Positions 1 through 6,966 of a DNA stretch of 17,746 nt are shown here, piece after piece. Location of the stretch: assembly GCA_938028585.1 (NCBI GenBank), contig CALIZH010000086.1, forward strand, positions 1-17,746. Direction: 5' to 3'. Each line of letters starts with the position of its first letter. Positions within the stretch are counted from its first letter, which is position 1. Under the pieces are notes generated by a model. It was not told the origin of the DNA. It searched no databases and saw only the letters and a list, made by a program, of their open reading frames with translations. Origin of the DNA: an uncultured Actinomyces sp. GTDB taxonomy: Bacteria; Actinomycetota; Actinomycetes; Actinomycetales; Actinomycetaceae. The translations under genes and the position numbers were made by a program.

Positions 1-476
1 TCCGTACCCTCCCCATGGTGTGGTACATCCCGCCGCTCTCCCCGGTTGTGGATGCGGTGACCAAGTCGGGTGCCGATGGTGAAAACCACAAGATCCTGCT
101 GACCGCACTGTCCACCATGCGTATCCCGCTGGAATACCTGGCAGGACTGTTCAGCGCTGGAGATACCCGCCCGGTTGAGCTGTCGCTCCGCCGCCTTGCC
201 GCCATGCGTTCCTACATGCGTGACGTCAATATGGGCCAGGCCGTGGATCCCTCGATCCCCGAGTCCGTGGGCATGACCGAAGAAGAAGTTCTGGCGATGT
301 ACCGTCTGCTCTCGATCGCAAAGTACGAGGATCGCTACGTGATCCCGACCTCGCACCCCGAGGAAATGCGTACCCCGACCCCGTACCTGTGCCCGGTGGG
401 CGAAGGTGCAGAGTCCGGCTGCGGTTCACACAAGGGCGGTAAGGTTCCCGTCTCGATTGGTCGGCGACCCGAATGA
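1..476 (+). CDS. narH: Respiratory nitrate reductase beta subunit, C-terminal part
   Basis: This is the 3' end of narH; the reading frame is open to the left edge of the window, with RTLP encoded just before the first internal Met, so the start lies outside. NarH is the Fe-S electron-transfer subunit of the membrane-bound nitrate reductase NarGHI and sits on the cytoplasmic face, passing electrons from NarI haem to NarG. About 157 residues are visible. They match the C-terminal region of NarH, with the stretches MVWYIPPLSP, RIPLEYLAGLFSAGDT, MYRLLSIAKYEDRYVIP and a final SGCGSHKGG. The four Cys clusters that bind Fe-S lie upstream and cannot be checked here. The stop overlaps the narJ start in an ATGA arrangement, which indicates translational coupling. 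The identification is firm; only the truncation by the window edge limits it. Confidence 0.96.
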   Translation, partial: RTLPMVWYIPPLSPVVDAVTKSGADGENHKILLTALSTMRIPLEYLAGLFSAGDTRPVELSLRRLAAMRSYMRDVNMGQAVDPSIPESVGMTEEEVLAMYRLLSIAKYEDRYVIPTSHPEEMRTPTPYLCPVGEGAESGCGSHKGGKVPVSIGRRPE

Positions 477-1210
477 GTCAAAAGACCGCGACTTTCATTC
501 CGACGCGTAACCCGGCTCCTGCGGTTCCAGTTGTGAACCAGAGCCGGGAGTCACGCGCCGCAACCTTCATGATCGCTGCTGCCCTTTTGGATTACCCGGG
601 GCAGGAATGGGATGAGATCCTCGCTCAGATTGACTCCTCTTTGGGGCACGTCAGCGCCGAGGCCGCTGCGGAGTTTTCGCAGTTCCTTGAGTGGGCACGA
701 GGCAAGTCGCGTCGTGAGGTCGAAGAGGCCTACGTTGAGACCTTCGACCAGAAGCGTCGCTGCTGCTTGGAGCTGACCTACTACGCTACGGGTGACACCC
801 GCCAGCGCGGTATTGCTCTGACCATCGTTCGTGACCTCTACGCCGCCGTTGGCTGGCAGCTAGAGAATGATCAGCTGCCCGACTACCTTCCCAATATTTT
901 GGAGTTGGCGGCGCGAACAGAAGGTGAAGAGCATGAGCTGGTCGAGGCCATGCTGGCCTCGCACCGCGAGGGTGTCGAGATCCTTCACGCTGCATTGCTC
1001 TCCCTGTCTTCGCCTTGGGCGCATGTGGTTGCTGCCTTGCGAATGGCTTTACCCGAGGTAGATGACGCAACTTTTGCTCGCATGCAGACTCTGGTCCGTC
1101 AGGGTCCCCCGACCGAGATGGTTGGCATGGCTGATCGAAGCGAACTGCCGTGGCCCACTATCCAAACTCCGTCTTCCCTTGTTTCGCCCGCGGGTGAGAA
1201 CGAACTCTAA
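473..1210 (+). CDS. narJ: Nitrate reductase molybdenum cofactor assembly chaperone
   Basis: NarJ is a cytoplasmic, system-specific chaperone of the TorD/DmsD type. It binds apo-NarG and is needed for cofactor insertion and membrane attachment; it is not part of the final enzyme. The 245-residue product is about the usual length. It carries the family signatures YVETFDQKRRC and TYYATGDTRQRG at about residues 87-113 and LPDYLPNILEL at about 135-145. The first 27 residues are a variable, Pro-rich lead-in. The ATG shares its ATG/TGA with the narH stop, a 4-bp overlap, so its translation probably depends on narH. The stop TAA is itself part of the TAAGGA that serves as ribosome-binding site for narI. 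There is no transmembrane segment. Position between narH and narI is the standard narGHJI order. Confidence 0.96.
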   Translation: MSQKTATFIPTRNPAPAVPVVNQSRESRAATFMIAAALLDYPGQEWDEILAQIDSSLGHVSAEAAAEFSQFLEWARGKSRREVEEAYVETFDQKRRCCLELTYYATGDTRQRGIALTIVRDLYAAVGWQLENDQLPDYLPNILELAARTEGEEHELVEAMLASHREGVEILHAALLSLSSPWAHVVAALRMALPEVDDATFARMQTLVRQGPPTEMVGMADRSELPWPTIQTPSSLVSPAGENEL

Positions 1211-1218
1211 GGATTGCC

Positions 1219-2007
1219 ATGAACCTTTTCCTCTGGGGAGTGCTTCCCTACATTTCTTTCACCCTCCTCATCGGCGGGTTGATTTGGCGCTATCGCACCG
1301 ATCAGTACGGGTGGACTTCGCGTTCATCTCAGCTCAATGAAGGCCGCATCCTGCGTCTGTCATCGCCCCTTTTCCACTTCGGTATTTTGGGCGTTGCTGC
1401 AGGCCACGTCATGGGCCTGGTTATTCCGCAGTCCTGGACCGAGGCAATGGGCGTAAGCGAGCATGCTTACCACATGGTGGCCATCATCGGTGGTGGTATT
1501 GCCGGTCTGATGACTCTGGTTGGTCTGTTCGGCCTCTTGTATCGACGTATTGTCAAGAAGTCGGTGCGTCTGGCAACTAGCCGCAATGACATCTTCATGT
1601 ACCTTCTCTTGACCTGCGCCATCCTCTTGGGAGCTGCGGCGACTTTGACGACGCAGATCTTGGGTAAGCCTGGTGGTTACAACTACCGCGAGACAATCGC
1701 GGTGTGGTTCCGTTCGATTTTCACGCTCCAGCCTGATGTCTCTTTGATGACCGATGTCCCGCTCCAGTTCAAGCTGCACATCATTGCTGCCCTTATCCTT
1801 TTTGCCGCGTGGCCTTTCACCCGTCTGGTTCACGTCGTTTCGGCTCCGGTGGCATACCCGACGCGTCCTTACGTTGTGTACCGCTCACGTCGAGCGGCGA
1901 CTTCTACCTCTCGTCCCGCACGAGGCTGGACGCCAGTTCGAGGTGGCGCTGCAGGCCCCAAGGCGCAGAGCTTCCCCGAGGATGACGCCCCCTATCAGGG
2001 TGCCTGA
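1219..2007 (+). CDS. narI: Respiratory nitrate reductase gamma subunit, di-haem cytochrome b
   Basis: NarI is the membrane anchor of nitrate reductase. It oxidises menaquinol and passes electrons through two b-type haems to NarH. The 262-residue product has five predicted membrane segments, at roughly residues 4-22, 48-70, 86-108, 125-148 and 183-208. The four expected haem-ligand histidines are present: His53 (in SPLFHFG), His63 (in AAGHVMG), His187 (in QFKLHII) and His205 (in RLVHVVS), at nearly the same numbering as in the E. coli protein. The tail after residue 215 is basic and low in complexity, with many Arg, Ser and Pro, and should lie in the cytoplasm. The ribosome-binding site AAGGA begins inside the narJ stop, 6 bases before the ATG. 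It is the last gene of the nar operon and is followed by a hairpin. Confidence 0.96.
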   Translation: MNLFLWGVLPYISFTLLIGGLIWRYRTDQYGWTSRSSQLNEGRILRLSSPLFHFGILGVAAGHVMGLVIPQSWTEAMGVSEHAYHMVAIIGGGIAGLMTLVGLFGLLYRRIVKKSVRLATSRNDIFMYLLLTCAILLGAAATLTTQILGKPGGYNYRETIAVWFRSIFTLQPDVSLMTDVPLQFKLHIIAALILFAAWPFTRLVHVVSAPVAYPTRPYVVYRSRRAATSTSRPARGWTPVRGGAAGPKAQSFPEDDAPYQGA

Positions 2008-2023
2008 TCTATGCTGATGTGAT

Positions 2024-2063
2024 CTGGGGCCTGTATGTGCTGACCTGCGCATACAGGCCCCAG
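2024..2063 (+). terminator. Hairpin closing the nar operon
   Basis: A perfect 14-bp inverted repeat (CTGGGGCCTGTATG at 2024-2037 and its complement at 2050-2063) extends inward by three more pairs, one of them G-T, leaving a 6-base loop (TGACCT). It begins 17 bases after the narI stop. Only three T follow it shortly after, so it has a weak T tract, as is common in high-GC actinobacteria. It is read as the transcription terminator separating narI from the downstream regulator. Confidence 0.8.
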
Positions 2064-2139
2064 CATTTGAAACGAATGGCGGCTAGTCGTTGCCTGTGCA
2101 CTAGAATGTCAACCAAGTCCCTCAAGACAAGGAGTAGCT

Positions 2140-2877
2140 GTGACTAACGGCGAGGTGAAAGCCGGTCCGATTGGTATCGAATACATGATCACCCAGTTGG
2201 CGACCGCATCCCCGGCGCAGCGTAAGGTTCTGCACACCCTTACCGATATTGGTCGCGAAGCAACCGTTGTTGAAATCGCAGATCGTTTGGGAATCCATAA
2301 GAACTCGGTTCGTGAGACTCTTGTTCCTTTGGTCGAACAGGGCTTAGTTGTGCGTCGAACTCACAATCCCGAAGGGCGAGGCCGCCCCGCGATGTACTAC
2401 GAGATCGCGGTCATCGGGGATGCAGCGCGTCTTCAACGTCAGTCTTCGGAACTTCTTCTTGCCGCGGCCTCGGCAATGGCTCAAACTTCGGATGGCGGCG
2501 AACAGCTCGCTGACATCATGGGGCGGAATTGGGGGCAACAGTACGTTGATCTCATCCGCTCTTCCGGTGCGCTTGATGCCGCCCGTGATGACGAGGAAGC
2601 CCTACTTTCGCTTCTTCGAGTTTTCCTTTCAACGCGCGGTTTCCGTGCGTTAAATGCAGAAGATGGTGGTCTGTCCATCCAATCCTGCCCCTACCTCAAT
2701 ATCGGCAACGATAAGATCCAAAGCATTGTGTGCAAGATGCATGGTGCTGCTATTCGTCAGATCGTTGAAGAGCTCAGTGATGGTGGTATGAGCATGACTC
2801 TGGTGCCCTTCGGCAATAGCTGCGGCTGCCAGGTTTTCTTTGAGGATATCCCGGTGCGAAAGGCCTCGGGCGAATAA
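2140..2877 (+). CDS. Winged-helix regulator with putative Fe-S (SufR-like) sensor domain
   Basis: A 245-residue, probably dimeric DNA-binding protein starting at GTG, 5 bases after an ACAAGGAG ribosome-binding site. Residues about 24-90 form a winged helix: the helix-turn-helix contains TVVEIADRLGIHKNSVRETL, and the wing contains the typical GRGRPAMYYE turn. The C-terminal half carries Cys183, Cys198, His201, Cys228 and Cys230, the first in a CPYLN context and the next pair as CKMH. Conserved cysteines in this half of ArsR/DeoR-like winged-helix proteins are known from SufR, where they hold an Fe-S cluster. By position, between the nitrate reductase genes and the molybdate uptake operon, it is a likely redox, oxygen or nitric oxide sensor for one or both. 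Cluster binding and targets are inferred, not shown. Confidence 0.82.
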   Translation: MTNGEVKAGPIGIEYMITQLATASPAQRKVLHTLTDIGREATVVEIADRLGIHKNSVRETLVPLVEQGLVVRRTHNPEGRGRPAMYYEIAVIGDAARLQRQSSELLLAAASAMAQTSDGGEQLADIMGRNWGQQYVDLIRSSGALDAARDDEEALLSLLRVFLSTRGFRALNAEDGGLSIQSCPYLNIGNDKIQSIVCKMHGAAIRQIVEELSDGGMSMTLVPFGNSCGCQVFFEDIPVRKASGE

Positions 2878-2932
2878 TTCATTCGACGCTGTTCCGCGTC
2901 TACGGAGAAATTTGTCTATTTTTGTCGATTAA

Positions 2933-2961
2933 TTACAAAAAACGGCAAAATCCGTTAAAAT
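2933..2961 (+). promoter_or_regulatory. Probable leaderless promoter of the mod operon
   Basis: The AT-rich 90-base gap ends in a good -10 element TAAAAT (2956-2961), with TTACAA (2933-2938) at 17-bp spacing as a poor -35. Transcription from this -10 would begin at about the A of the ATG at 2968. No ribosome-binding site precedes that ATG (AATTAATTC lies before it). Both facts point to a leaderless mRNA, which is frequent in actinobacteria. The start site itself is predicted. Confidence 0.55.
2941..2956. promoter_or_regulatory. Inverted repeat AACGG-N6-CCGTT over the mod -10 region
   Basis: A perfect 5-bp dyad with a 6-base AT-rich spacer (AACGG at 2941-2945, CCGTT at 2952-2956) fills the space between the putative -35 and -10 and touches the first base of the -10. 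A protein bound here would block RNA polymerase. Candidates are the HTH-Mop protein encoded immediately downstream or the winged-helix protein upstream. It is a short dyad, so chance occurrence is possible. Confidence 0.45.
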
Positions 2962-2967
2962 TAATTC

Positions 2968-3384
2968 ATGCCTCATTACAAAGTTTCGACTATTGCAACT
3001 CTGCTTGGCGTGAGTGATGACACCGTTCGTCGTTGGCTTGATGATGGGCTTGTGACTCGTGCAGATAGCGCTGAGAACTCAGGACCGCTTCGTATCGATG
3101 GAGCATCGGTCGCGGCTTTAATTAACAGCCAACCGGATGTTCATCAGCTTGCTCTTGGGCAGGGCACTCAGTCTGTTCGTAACCACCTCCAAGGTTTGGT
3201 TATTGCCCTCCACTCCGATCCGGTGATGAGCCAGGTCGATCTGCAATGCGGTCCCTACCGTGTCGTTTCTTTGATTTCGACCGAAAGCGTCCGTGAGCTG
3301 GGAATCGAAGTGGGTTCCATCGCCATGGCTCAAATCAAGGCAACAAACGTCTCTCTTCAGGTGCCGAACGGAGGAAACCTGTGA
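2968..3384 (+). CDS. HTH-Mop protein: DNA-binding molybdate sensor/binding protein
   Basis: A 138-residue protein with two parts. Residues about 4-27 (YKVSTIATLLGVSDDTVRRW) form a MerR/excisionase-type helix-turn-helix followed by a short wing. Residues about 69-133 form one Mop (TOBE-type molybdate-binding) domain, beginning SVRNHLQGLV and ending VGSIAMAQIKATNVSL, which matches the Mop consensus closely. Mop domains bind molybdate or tungstate as oligomers. The combination suggests a small molybdate-responsive repressor, a minimal counterpart of ModE, acting on its own promoter. The start codon at 2968 lacks a Shine-Dalgarno sequence and seems leaderless. The stop overlaps the GTG of modA by 4 bp (GTGA), so the two are coupled. 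The domain calls are firm; the regulatory role is inferred. Confidence 0.9.
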   Translation: MPHYKVSTIATLLGVSDDTVRRWLDDGLVTRADSAENSGPLRIDGASVAALINSQPDVHQLALGQGTQSVRNHLQGLVIALHSDPVMSQVDLQCGPYRVVSLISTESVRELGIEVGSIAMAQIKATNVSLQVPNGGNL

Positions 3385-4205
3385 ATCGCTACAAAGGAAT
3401 CGTCGTGGCAGCCGCGGCTAGCCTTCTTGTGCTTACCGCTTGCTCGGGCGGAAACGGTGCATCTGCAGACAAGTCTGCAAGCGCCTCGGCATCTGCTTCG
3501 ACAGAAGCTGCAGCACCGGTTGAACTCAACGTTTTTGCGGCAGCGTCGCTGAACAAGGCATTCCCCGAGATCGCTGATACGGTCCTCAAGGAAAGTGATC
3601 CGAACATCACGGTGACCTTTAACTTCCAGGGATCATCGACTCTGGTTGATCAGATGAAGGAAGGCGCACCTGCCGATGTTTTCGCCTCTGCAGACCAGAA
3701 GAACATGACCAAGGCAACCGATGCGAAGCTCGTCGACACTCCGAAGCCCTTCGCATCTAATGTCCTGACACTGATTGTTCCCAAGGGAAATCCCGCCAAG
3801 ATTACCGGTCTTGATTCCTCTCTTGATGGCAAGAAGCTCGTTGTCTGTGCGCAGGGCGTCCCCTGTGGCAATGCGACCAAACAGCTGGCCGATAAGCTTG
3901 GCGTTACCCTGAACCCTGTTTCTGAAGAGCAGAAGGTGACGGATGTGCGCGCCAAGGTTGAGAGCGGCGAAGCCGATGCCGGTCTGGTCTATGCAACCGA
4001 TGCCAAGGCTGCTGGCGATAAGGTTGAAATCATCGAAATTGCCCGCGCGAATGAGGTCGTGAACTCGTACCCCATCGCTCTGACCGTTTCCACAAAGAAC
4101 AAGGAAGCCGGACAGAAGTTCATTGACGCTGTTCTTTCCGAAAAGGGGCAGGCAGTGCTGAAGAAGTATGGCTTCTCCGCACCGACTTCCGCGGATAAGG
4201 GCTGA
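3381..4205 (+). CDS. modA: Molybdate ABC transporter substrate-binding lipoprotein
   Basis: ModA captures molybdate (or tungstate) outside the membrane and delivers it to the ModBC importer. The 274-residue product begins at GTG after a GGAGGAAA ribosome-binding site. It has a lipoprotein signal peptide with lipobox LTAC (Cys21), followed by a Ser/Ala-rich linker to about residue 45. The mature part shows the family features: NVFAAASLNKAF at about 50-61, with the anion-contacting Ser, and FQGSSTLVDQ at about 82-91, then GAPADVFASAD. The C-terminal part contains AGLVYATDAK and NSYPIALT, as in other ModA proteins. Two cysteines in VVCAQGVPCGN may form a disulfide. It is preceded by the HTH-Mop gene with a 4-bp overlap and followed after 40 bases by the fused modBC. 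Confidence 0.95.
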   Translation: MNRYKGIVVAAAASLLVLTACSGGNGASADKSASASASASTEAAAPVELNVFAAASLNKAFPEIADTVLKESDPNITVTFNFQGSSTLVDQMKEGAPADVFASADQKNMTKATDAKLVDTPKPFASNVLTLIVPKGNPAKITGLDSSLDGKKLVVCAQGVPCGNATKQLADKLGVTLNPVSEEQKVTDVRAKVESGEADAGLVYATDAKAAGDKVEIIEIARANEVVNSYPIALTVSTKNKEAGQKFIDAVLSEKGQAVLKKYGFSAPTSADKG

Positions 4206-4245
4206 AATCGCCTTCGACTACGCACTGTAGTTTCGGAATCATCTC

Positions 4246-5925
4246 ATGACGAACAAGCACAGGCATGCGGGGATCCCGCGTTGGATCGCACTCCCCGCAT
4301 CCTGTGCTGTTCTATTTCTTCTTGTTCCGTTCATCGCGCTTCTCATACGCATTGATTGGGTTCAATTTCCCCATCTATTCACTCAAGCGCTGGCTTCCCA
4401 GGCCCTTGCGCTTTCGCTTCGCACCTGCCTAGCCTCGACCCTTGCTTGCATTATCGTCGGGCTTCCTTTAGCGCTGGTGTGTGCTAGGGCGCGCGATACA
4501 TGGTGGTCGCGAGTCCTGCGCTCCATGGTCACTTTGCCCATGGTTCTTCCTCCGGTCGTCGCGGGCTTGGCCCTCTTGATCACCTGGGGTCGCCGAGGCC
4601 TGATCGGTGCCTATCTGCAAATCTTCGGCATCAATATTGCTTTCACGACGGTCGCGGTCATTATGGCGCAGACCTTCGTATCCCTTCCTTTCTTTGTCTC
4701 TTCACTTGAAGGTGCATTGCGTACTCGCGGTTTCAATGAGGAACGCGTTGCGAGTGCGCTGGGTGCATCGCCTTCTCGGACGCTGTGGTCGGTCACCCTG
4801 CCACTGATGATCCCAGCTCTGGTATCTTCGACGGCCCTGGCCTTCTCGCGCGCGCTGGGAGAGTTCGGCGCAACCATTACTTTTGCGGGTTCCCTTGCCG
4901 GAGTAACCCGTACTCTTCCTTTGGAAATCTACCTTCAGCGCGAAGAATCAACCGATATGGCCCTGATGCTCTCCGTCATTTTGGTCTTTGTCGCACTCGT
5001 CTTGGTTGGCGGTGCTTCGGCCTTTTCGCAGTGGTGGTATTCGCGCCTTCTGAGCGGGGGGCAAGCTTCTTCACTTTCTCCCGATGCTTCCTCTGACGAG
5101 GCGAAAGTTCCCGCGGCCTCGCGCTTGGCTACGCAGCCCAGCCACGGCCTCGGGAATGAGAAGGCAGACGCGCAGGCTCAGCTTCCGCGCGTCCCTGCCC
5201 CCGGCGTGCGGATTGCTGGAACGCTTCCCGAGAGGCACATCGATGTTGACCTCACCTGCCAGGGCGGCGCCGTCACGGCGTTGATGGGACACAATGGCGC
5301 AGGGAAGAGCACGCTCTTGTCGGTGCTTTCTGGTGCCCTCGATGCGCCACAGATGACCTGCACCTGGGAGTGGTCGGATGGTGTCTCAGGTCGTCGGCCA
5401 AAGATTGCAACCTTAGAACAGAAGCCCGTTTTGTTCCCCCACATGAGCCTGCTTGCCAATGTTGCCTTCCCCCTGCGTTGCACCGGCATTTCCCCTGCCG
5501 AGGCCGAGTCCCGCGCACAGGAGGCCCTTGCCTCTGTCGGGTTGGCGCCTTTTGCCCAGCGTCGTCCGGCGCAGGTGTCTGGTGGGCAAGCGCAGAGGAC
5601 CGCCTTGGCTCGTGCACTGGTTGTTGCTCCCGATGTGTTGTTGCTCGATGAACCGATGGCAGCGCTCGATGTCGAGGCCGCACGTGGACTGCGTGAGTTG
5701 ATCGCGCAACGATTCCTTGGGCGAACTGTCATCATGGTGACACACCAGATTGAAGATGCTGCGGCACTCGATGCGCATATCATCGTCTTGAAGGGTGGCC
5801 GCCTGCTTCGCGAAGGGCCGTGGCGAGAATTGATCAACCAGTCGATGTCGCGTGCGGATGAGAGCGATTCGGCGTTGTTGGCAATGGGGCTGAGTGCATT
5901 GGAGAGGGCGCTCGGACAGGAGTAA
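4246..5925 (+). CDS. modBC: Fused molybdate ABC transporter permease and ATPase (ModB-ModC)
   Basis: One 559-residue protein joins permease and ATPase. The permease half (about 1-265) has several membrane segments and the cytoplasmic coupling loop NEERVASALGASPSRTLW with LPLMIP, typical of ModB. A hydrophilic linker of about 50 residues follows (about 268-318). The ATPase half has Walker A GHNGAGKST (348-356), Q-loop Gln392, signature VSGGQAQR (444-451), Walker B VLLLDE (464-469) and switch His500. The family ModC normally ends in a TOBE/Mop domain; here the chain stops about 60 residues after the switch His, so that domain is absent. The separate HTH-Mop protein upstream may supply the molybdate-sensing part. 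No clear ribosome-binding site precedes the ATG. The fusion is seen in one open frame with no sign of a frameshift. Confidence 0.93.
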   Translation: MTNKHRHAGIPRWIALPASCAVLFLLVPFIALLIRIDWVQFPHLFTQALASQALALSLRTCLASTLACIIVGLPLALVCARARDTWWSRVLRSMVTLPMVLPPVVAGLALLITWGRRGLIGAYLQIFGINIAFTTVAVIMAQTFVSLPFFVSSLEGALRTRGFNEERVASALGASPSRTLWSVTLPLMIPALVSSTALAFSRALGEFGATITFAGSLAGVTRTLPLEIYLQREESTDMALMLSVILVFVALVLVGGASAFSQWWYSRLLSGGQASSLSPDASSDEAKVPAASRLATQPSHGLGNEKADAQAQLPRVPAPGVRIAGTLPERHIDVDLTCQGGAVTALMGHNGAGKSTLLSVLSGALDAPQMTCTWEWSDGVSGRRPKIATLEQKPVLFPHMSLLANVAFPLRCTGISPAEAESRAQEALASVGLAPFAQRRPAQVSGGQAQRTALARALVVAPDVLLLDEPMAALDVEAARGLRELIAQRFLGRTVIMVTHQIEDAAALDAHIIVLKGGRLLREGPWRELINQSMSRADESDSALLAMGLSALERALGQE

Positions 5926-5927
5926 AA

Positions 5928-6557
5928 GTGAAAACGCTGTCGCTTCGTTCAATGAGCCGGCGCGCTACGGTCCACCTGTGGGTTTTCATCATCGCTGTGA
6001 TCGCGGGGCCACTCTTCTATCTGGAGTCTCCAAAATTATGGTCTTTCGCTTTGCTGAGCTGGGCTCTGGTGTGCGCGACGCCCATTGTTGTTGCGATCGT
6101 GTTGATTCCGGTGATTAAACGCTGTGCACAGGGAAGTGTGCAAGATGCGGTGAGGTTTCGGCGTCGCTTGTCTCCAAGGATCTCCAAGGCGATGTGTGTT
6201 GCGCTGGTAACCATTGACTGCGGTCTTATTGGAATGGGGTCTGTCTTATCCGCTCAGGTGGTGGCAGATGCAGTGTCGGGTAGTGAGGAACTCAGCGTGC
6301 GTTGCGTGGCGCATAAAGAAGAGACTTCAACTGTTATGCGAAAGAGAGGCTCAAAGGTTCGCATATTTATCACTCATGCCACCTTGCTGAAGGAGACGGG
6401 CGAAGAGATCAATGTGAAGTTCACTGACGGTACGAACTACACGAATACCCATGCATATAGACAGCTTCGAAAGCACTGCGCCTACGAGGATGAATTTACA
6501 GTTTCGATGTATCCCCGAACACGTGTGATCACAAGCGTCAGTGAGGTCCGCGGATAG
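5928..6557 (+). CDS. Unknown small membrane protein at the end of the mod operon
   Basis: I do not recognise this 209-residue protein. It starts at GTG 2 bases after the modBC stop, with ACAGGAG as ribosome-binding site inside the end of modBC, so it is very likely co-transcribed. Three membrane segments are visible at about residues 16-33, 38-62 and 88-112. Between the second and third lies a basic stretch (KRCAQGS...RFRRRLSPR) that should be cytoplasmic. The last 95 residues are soluble and contain Cys126 and Cys184, which could form a disulfide if this domain is outside. Composition looks less GC-biased than its neighbours, with codons such as aaa, tat and ata. A role in molybdate transport is suggested only by position; it may be a passenger gene. 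Confidence 0.75.
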   Translation: MKTLSLRSMSRRATVHLWVFIIAVIAGPLFYLESPKLWSFALLSWALVCATPIVVAIVLIPVIKRCAQGSVQDAVRFRRRLSPRISKAMCVALVTIDCGLIGMGSVLSAQVVADAVSGSEELSVRCVAHKEETSTVMRKRGSKVRIFITHATLLKETGEEINVKFTDGTNYTNTHAYRQLRKHCAYEDEFTVSMYPRTRVITSVSEVRG

Positions 6558-6592
6558 GTCTTTCTTGGTCTTTGTGTGGATATATAAACACT

Positions 6593-6617
6593 GTGGGGCC
6601 GGCAAAGCCGGCCCCAC
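6593..6617 (+). terminator. Hairpin closing the mod operon
   Basis: A perfect 11-bp inverted repeat, GTGGGGCCGGC (6593-6603) and its complement (6607-6617), with a 3-base AAA loop. It lies 36 bases after the stop of the last mod-operon gene. There is no T tract after it, but the stem is very stable. The same left arm recurs at 10805-10815. Confidence 0.75.
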
Positions 6618-6822
6618 GTGCATCCCATCAACACAATATGCGTTCTAAACAGCGTCCCTCAACAGGTAAAGGAGACGGGGCCTTGCGACCCCCTATGTCT
6701 GATACTGAAAATCTACGGGCGTAATCTGTGCTTGATGTGGGCTAAAGCTATGAATCAGCTATGAAACTTTGTGCTTGTGTAGCCTTTGATTTCACCTATC
6801 GCGTCATTGCCTAGATGGTATC

Positions 6823-6843
6823 GCCGCCGTTAGGAAAGGCGGC
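6823..6843. other. Small hairpin in the exporter leader region
   Basis: A 6-bp perfect GC stem, GCCGCC (6823-6828) and GGCGGC (6838-6843), encloses the loop GTTAGGAAA. It lies about 80 bases upstream of the predicted exporter promoter, so it is more likely part of another transcript or a DNA site than of the exporter mRNA leader. No function is known. Confidence 0.3.
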
Positions 6844-6906
6844 TAACATGGGATGATCTACATCAAATGATTAATCCGCCTACCCCGGCCGCAAAGATGC
6901 ATTCCT

Positions 6907-6935
6907 TTGAAGGTCTACGGGTAGGTTCCTATTAC
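6907..6935 (+). promoter_or_regulatory. Predicted sigma-70-type promoter of the ABC exporter pair
   Basis: TTGAAG (6907-6912) and TATTAC (6930-6935), each 4 of 6 to consensus, are separated by exactly 17 bases. Transcription would begin near 6942, giving a leader of about 25 bases before the ATG at 6967. This agrees with the absence of any other gene between here and the preceding hairpin. Confidence 0.5.
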
Positions 6936-6966
6936 ACGCAGTGTTTTTTCGGGGGTCCAGCGCTAG

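Larger units (their letters stand above)
6558..6966. other. 409-bp intergenic region ahead of the ABC exporter genes
   Basis: No gene of normal size is seen on either strand. The region holds the mod-operon hairpin at its left, a direct repeat AGCTATGAA (6746-6754 and 6757-6765), a GCCGCC/GGCGGC hairpin with a 9-base loop (6823-6843) and a promoter near its right end (6907-6935). A 13-codon open frame beginning TTG at 6683 follows an AAAGGAG sequence and could be a leader peptide, but it is too short to trust. The length is unusual for this compact window and leaves room for a small RNA or an upstream promoter. Confidence 0.4.

Noticed and set aside
5178..5952. Long - strand open frames opposite modBC
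   Set aside because: They are shadows of the ModC half, whose ATPase motifs are complete on the + strand; their products are rich in Arg, Ser and Pro.
6683..6724. Thirteen-codon leader peptide starting at TTG
   Set aside because: It has AAAGGAG ahead, but it is very short, lies over 200 bases before the exporter promoter and is not followed by a clear attenuator; kept only as a remark.
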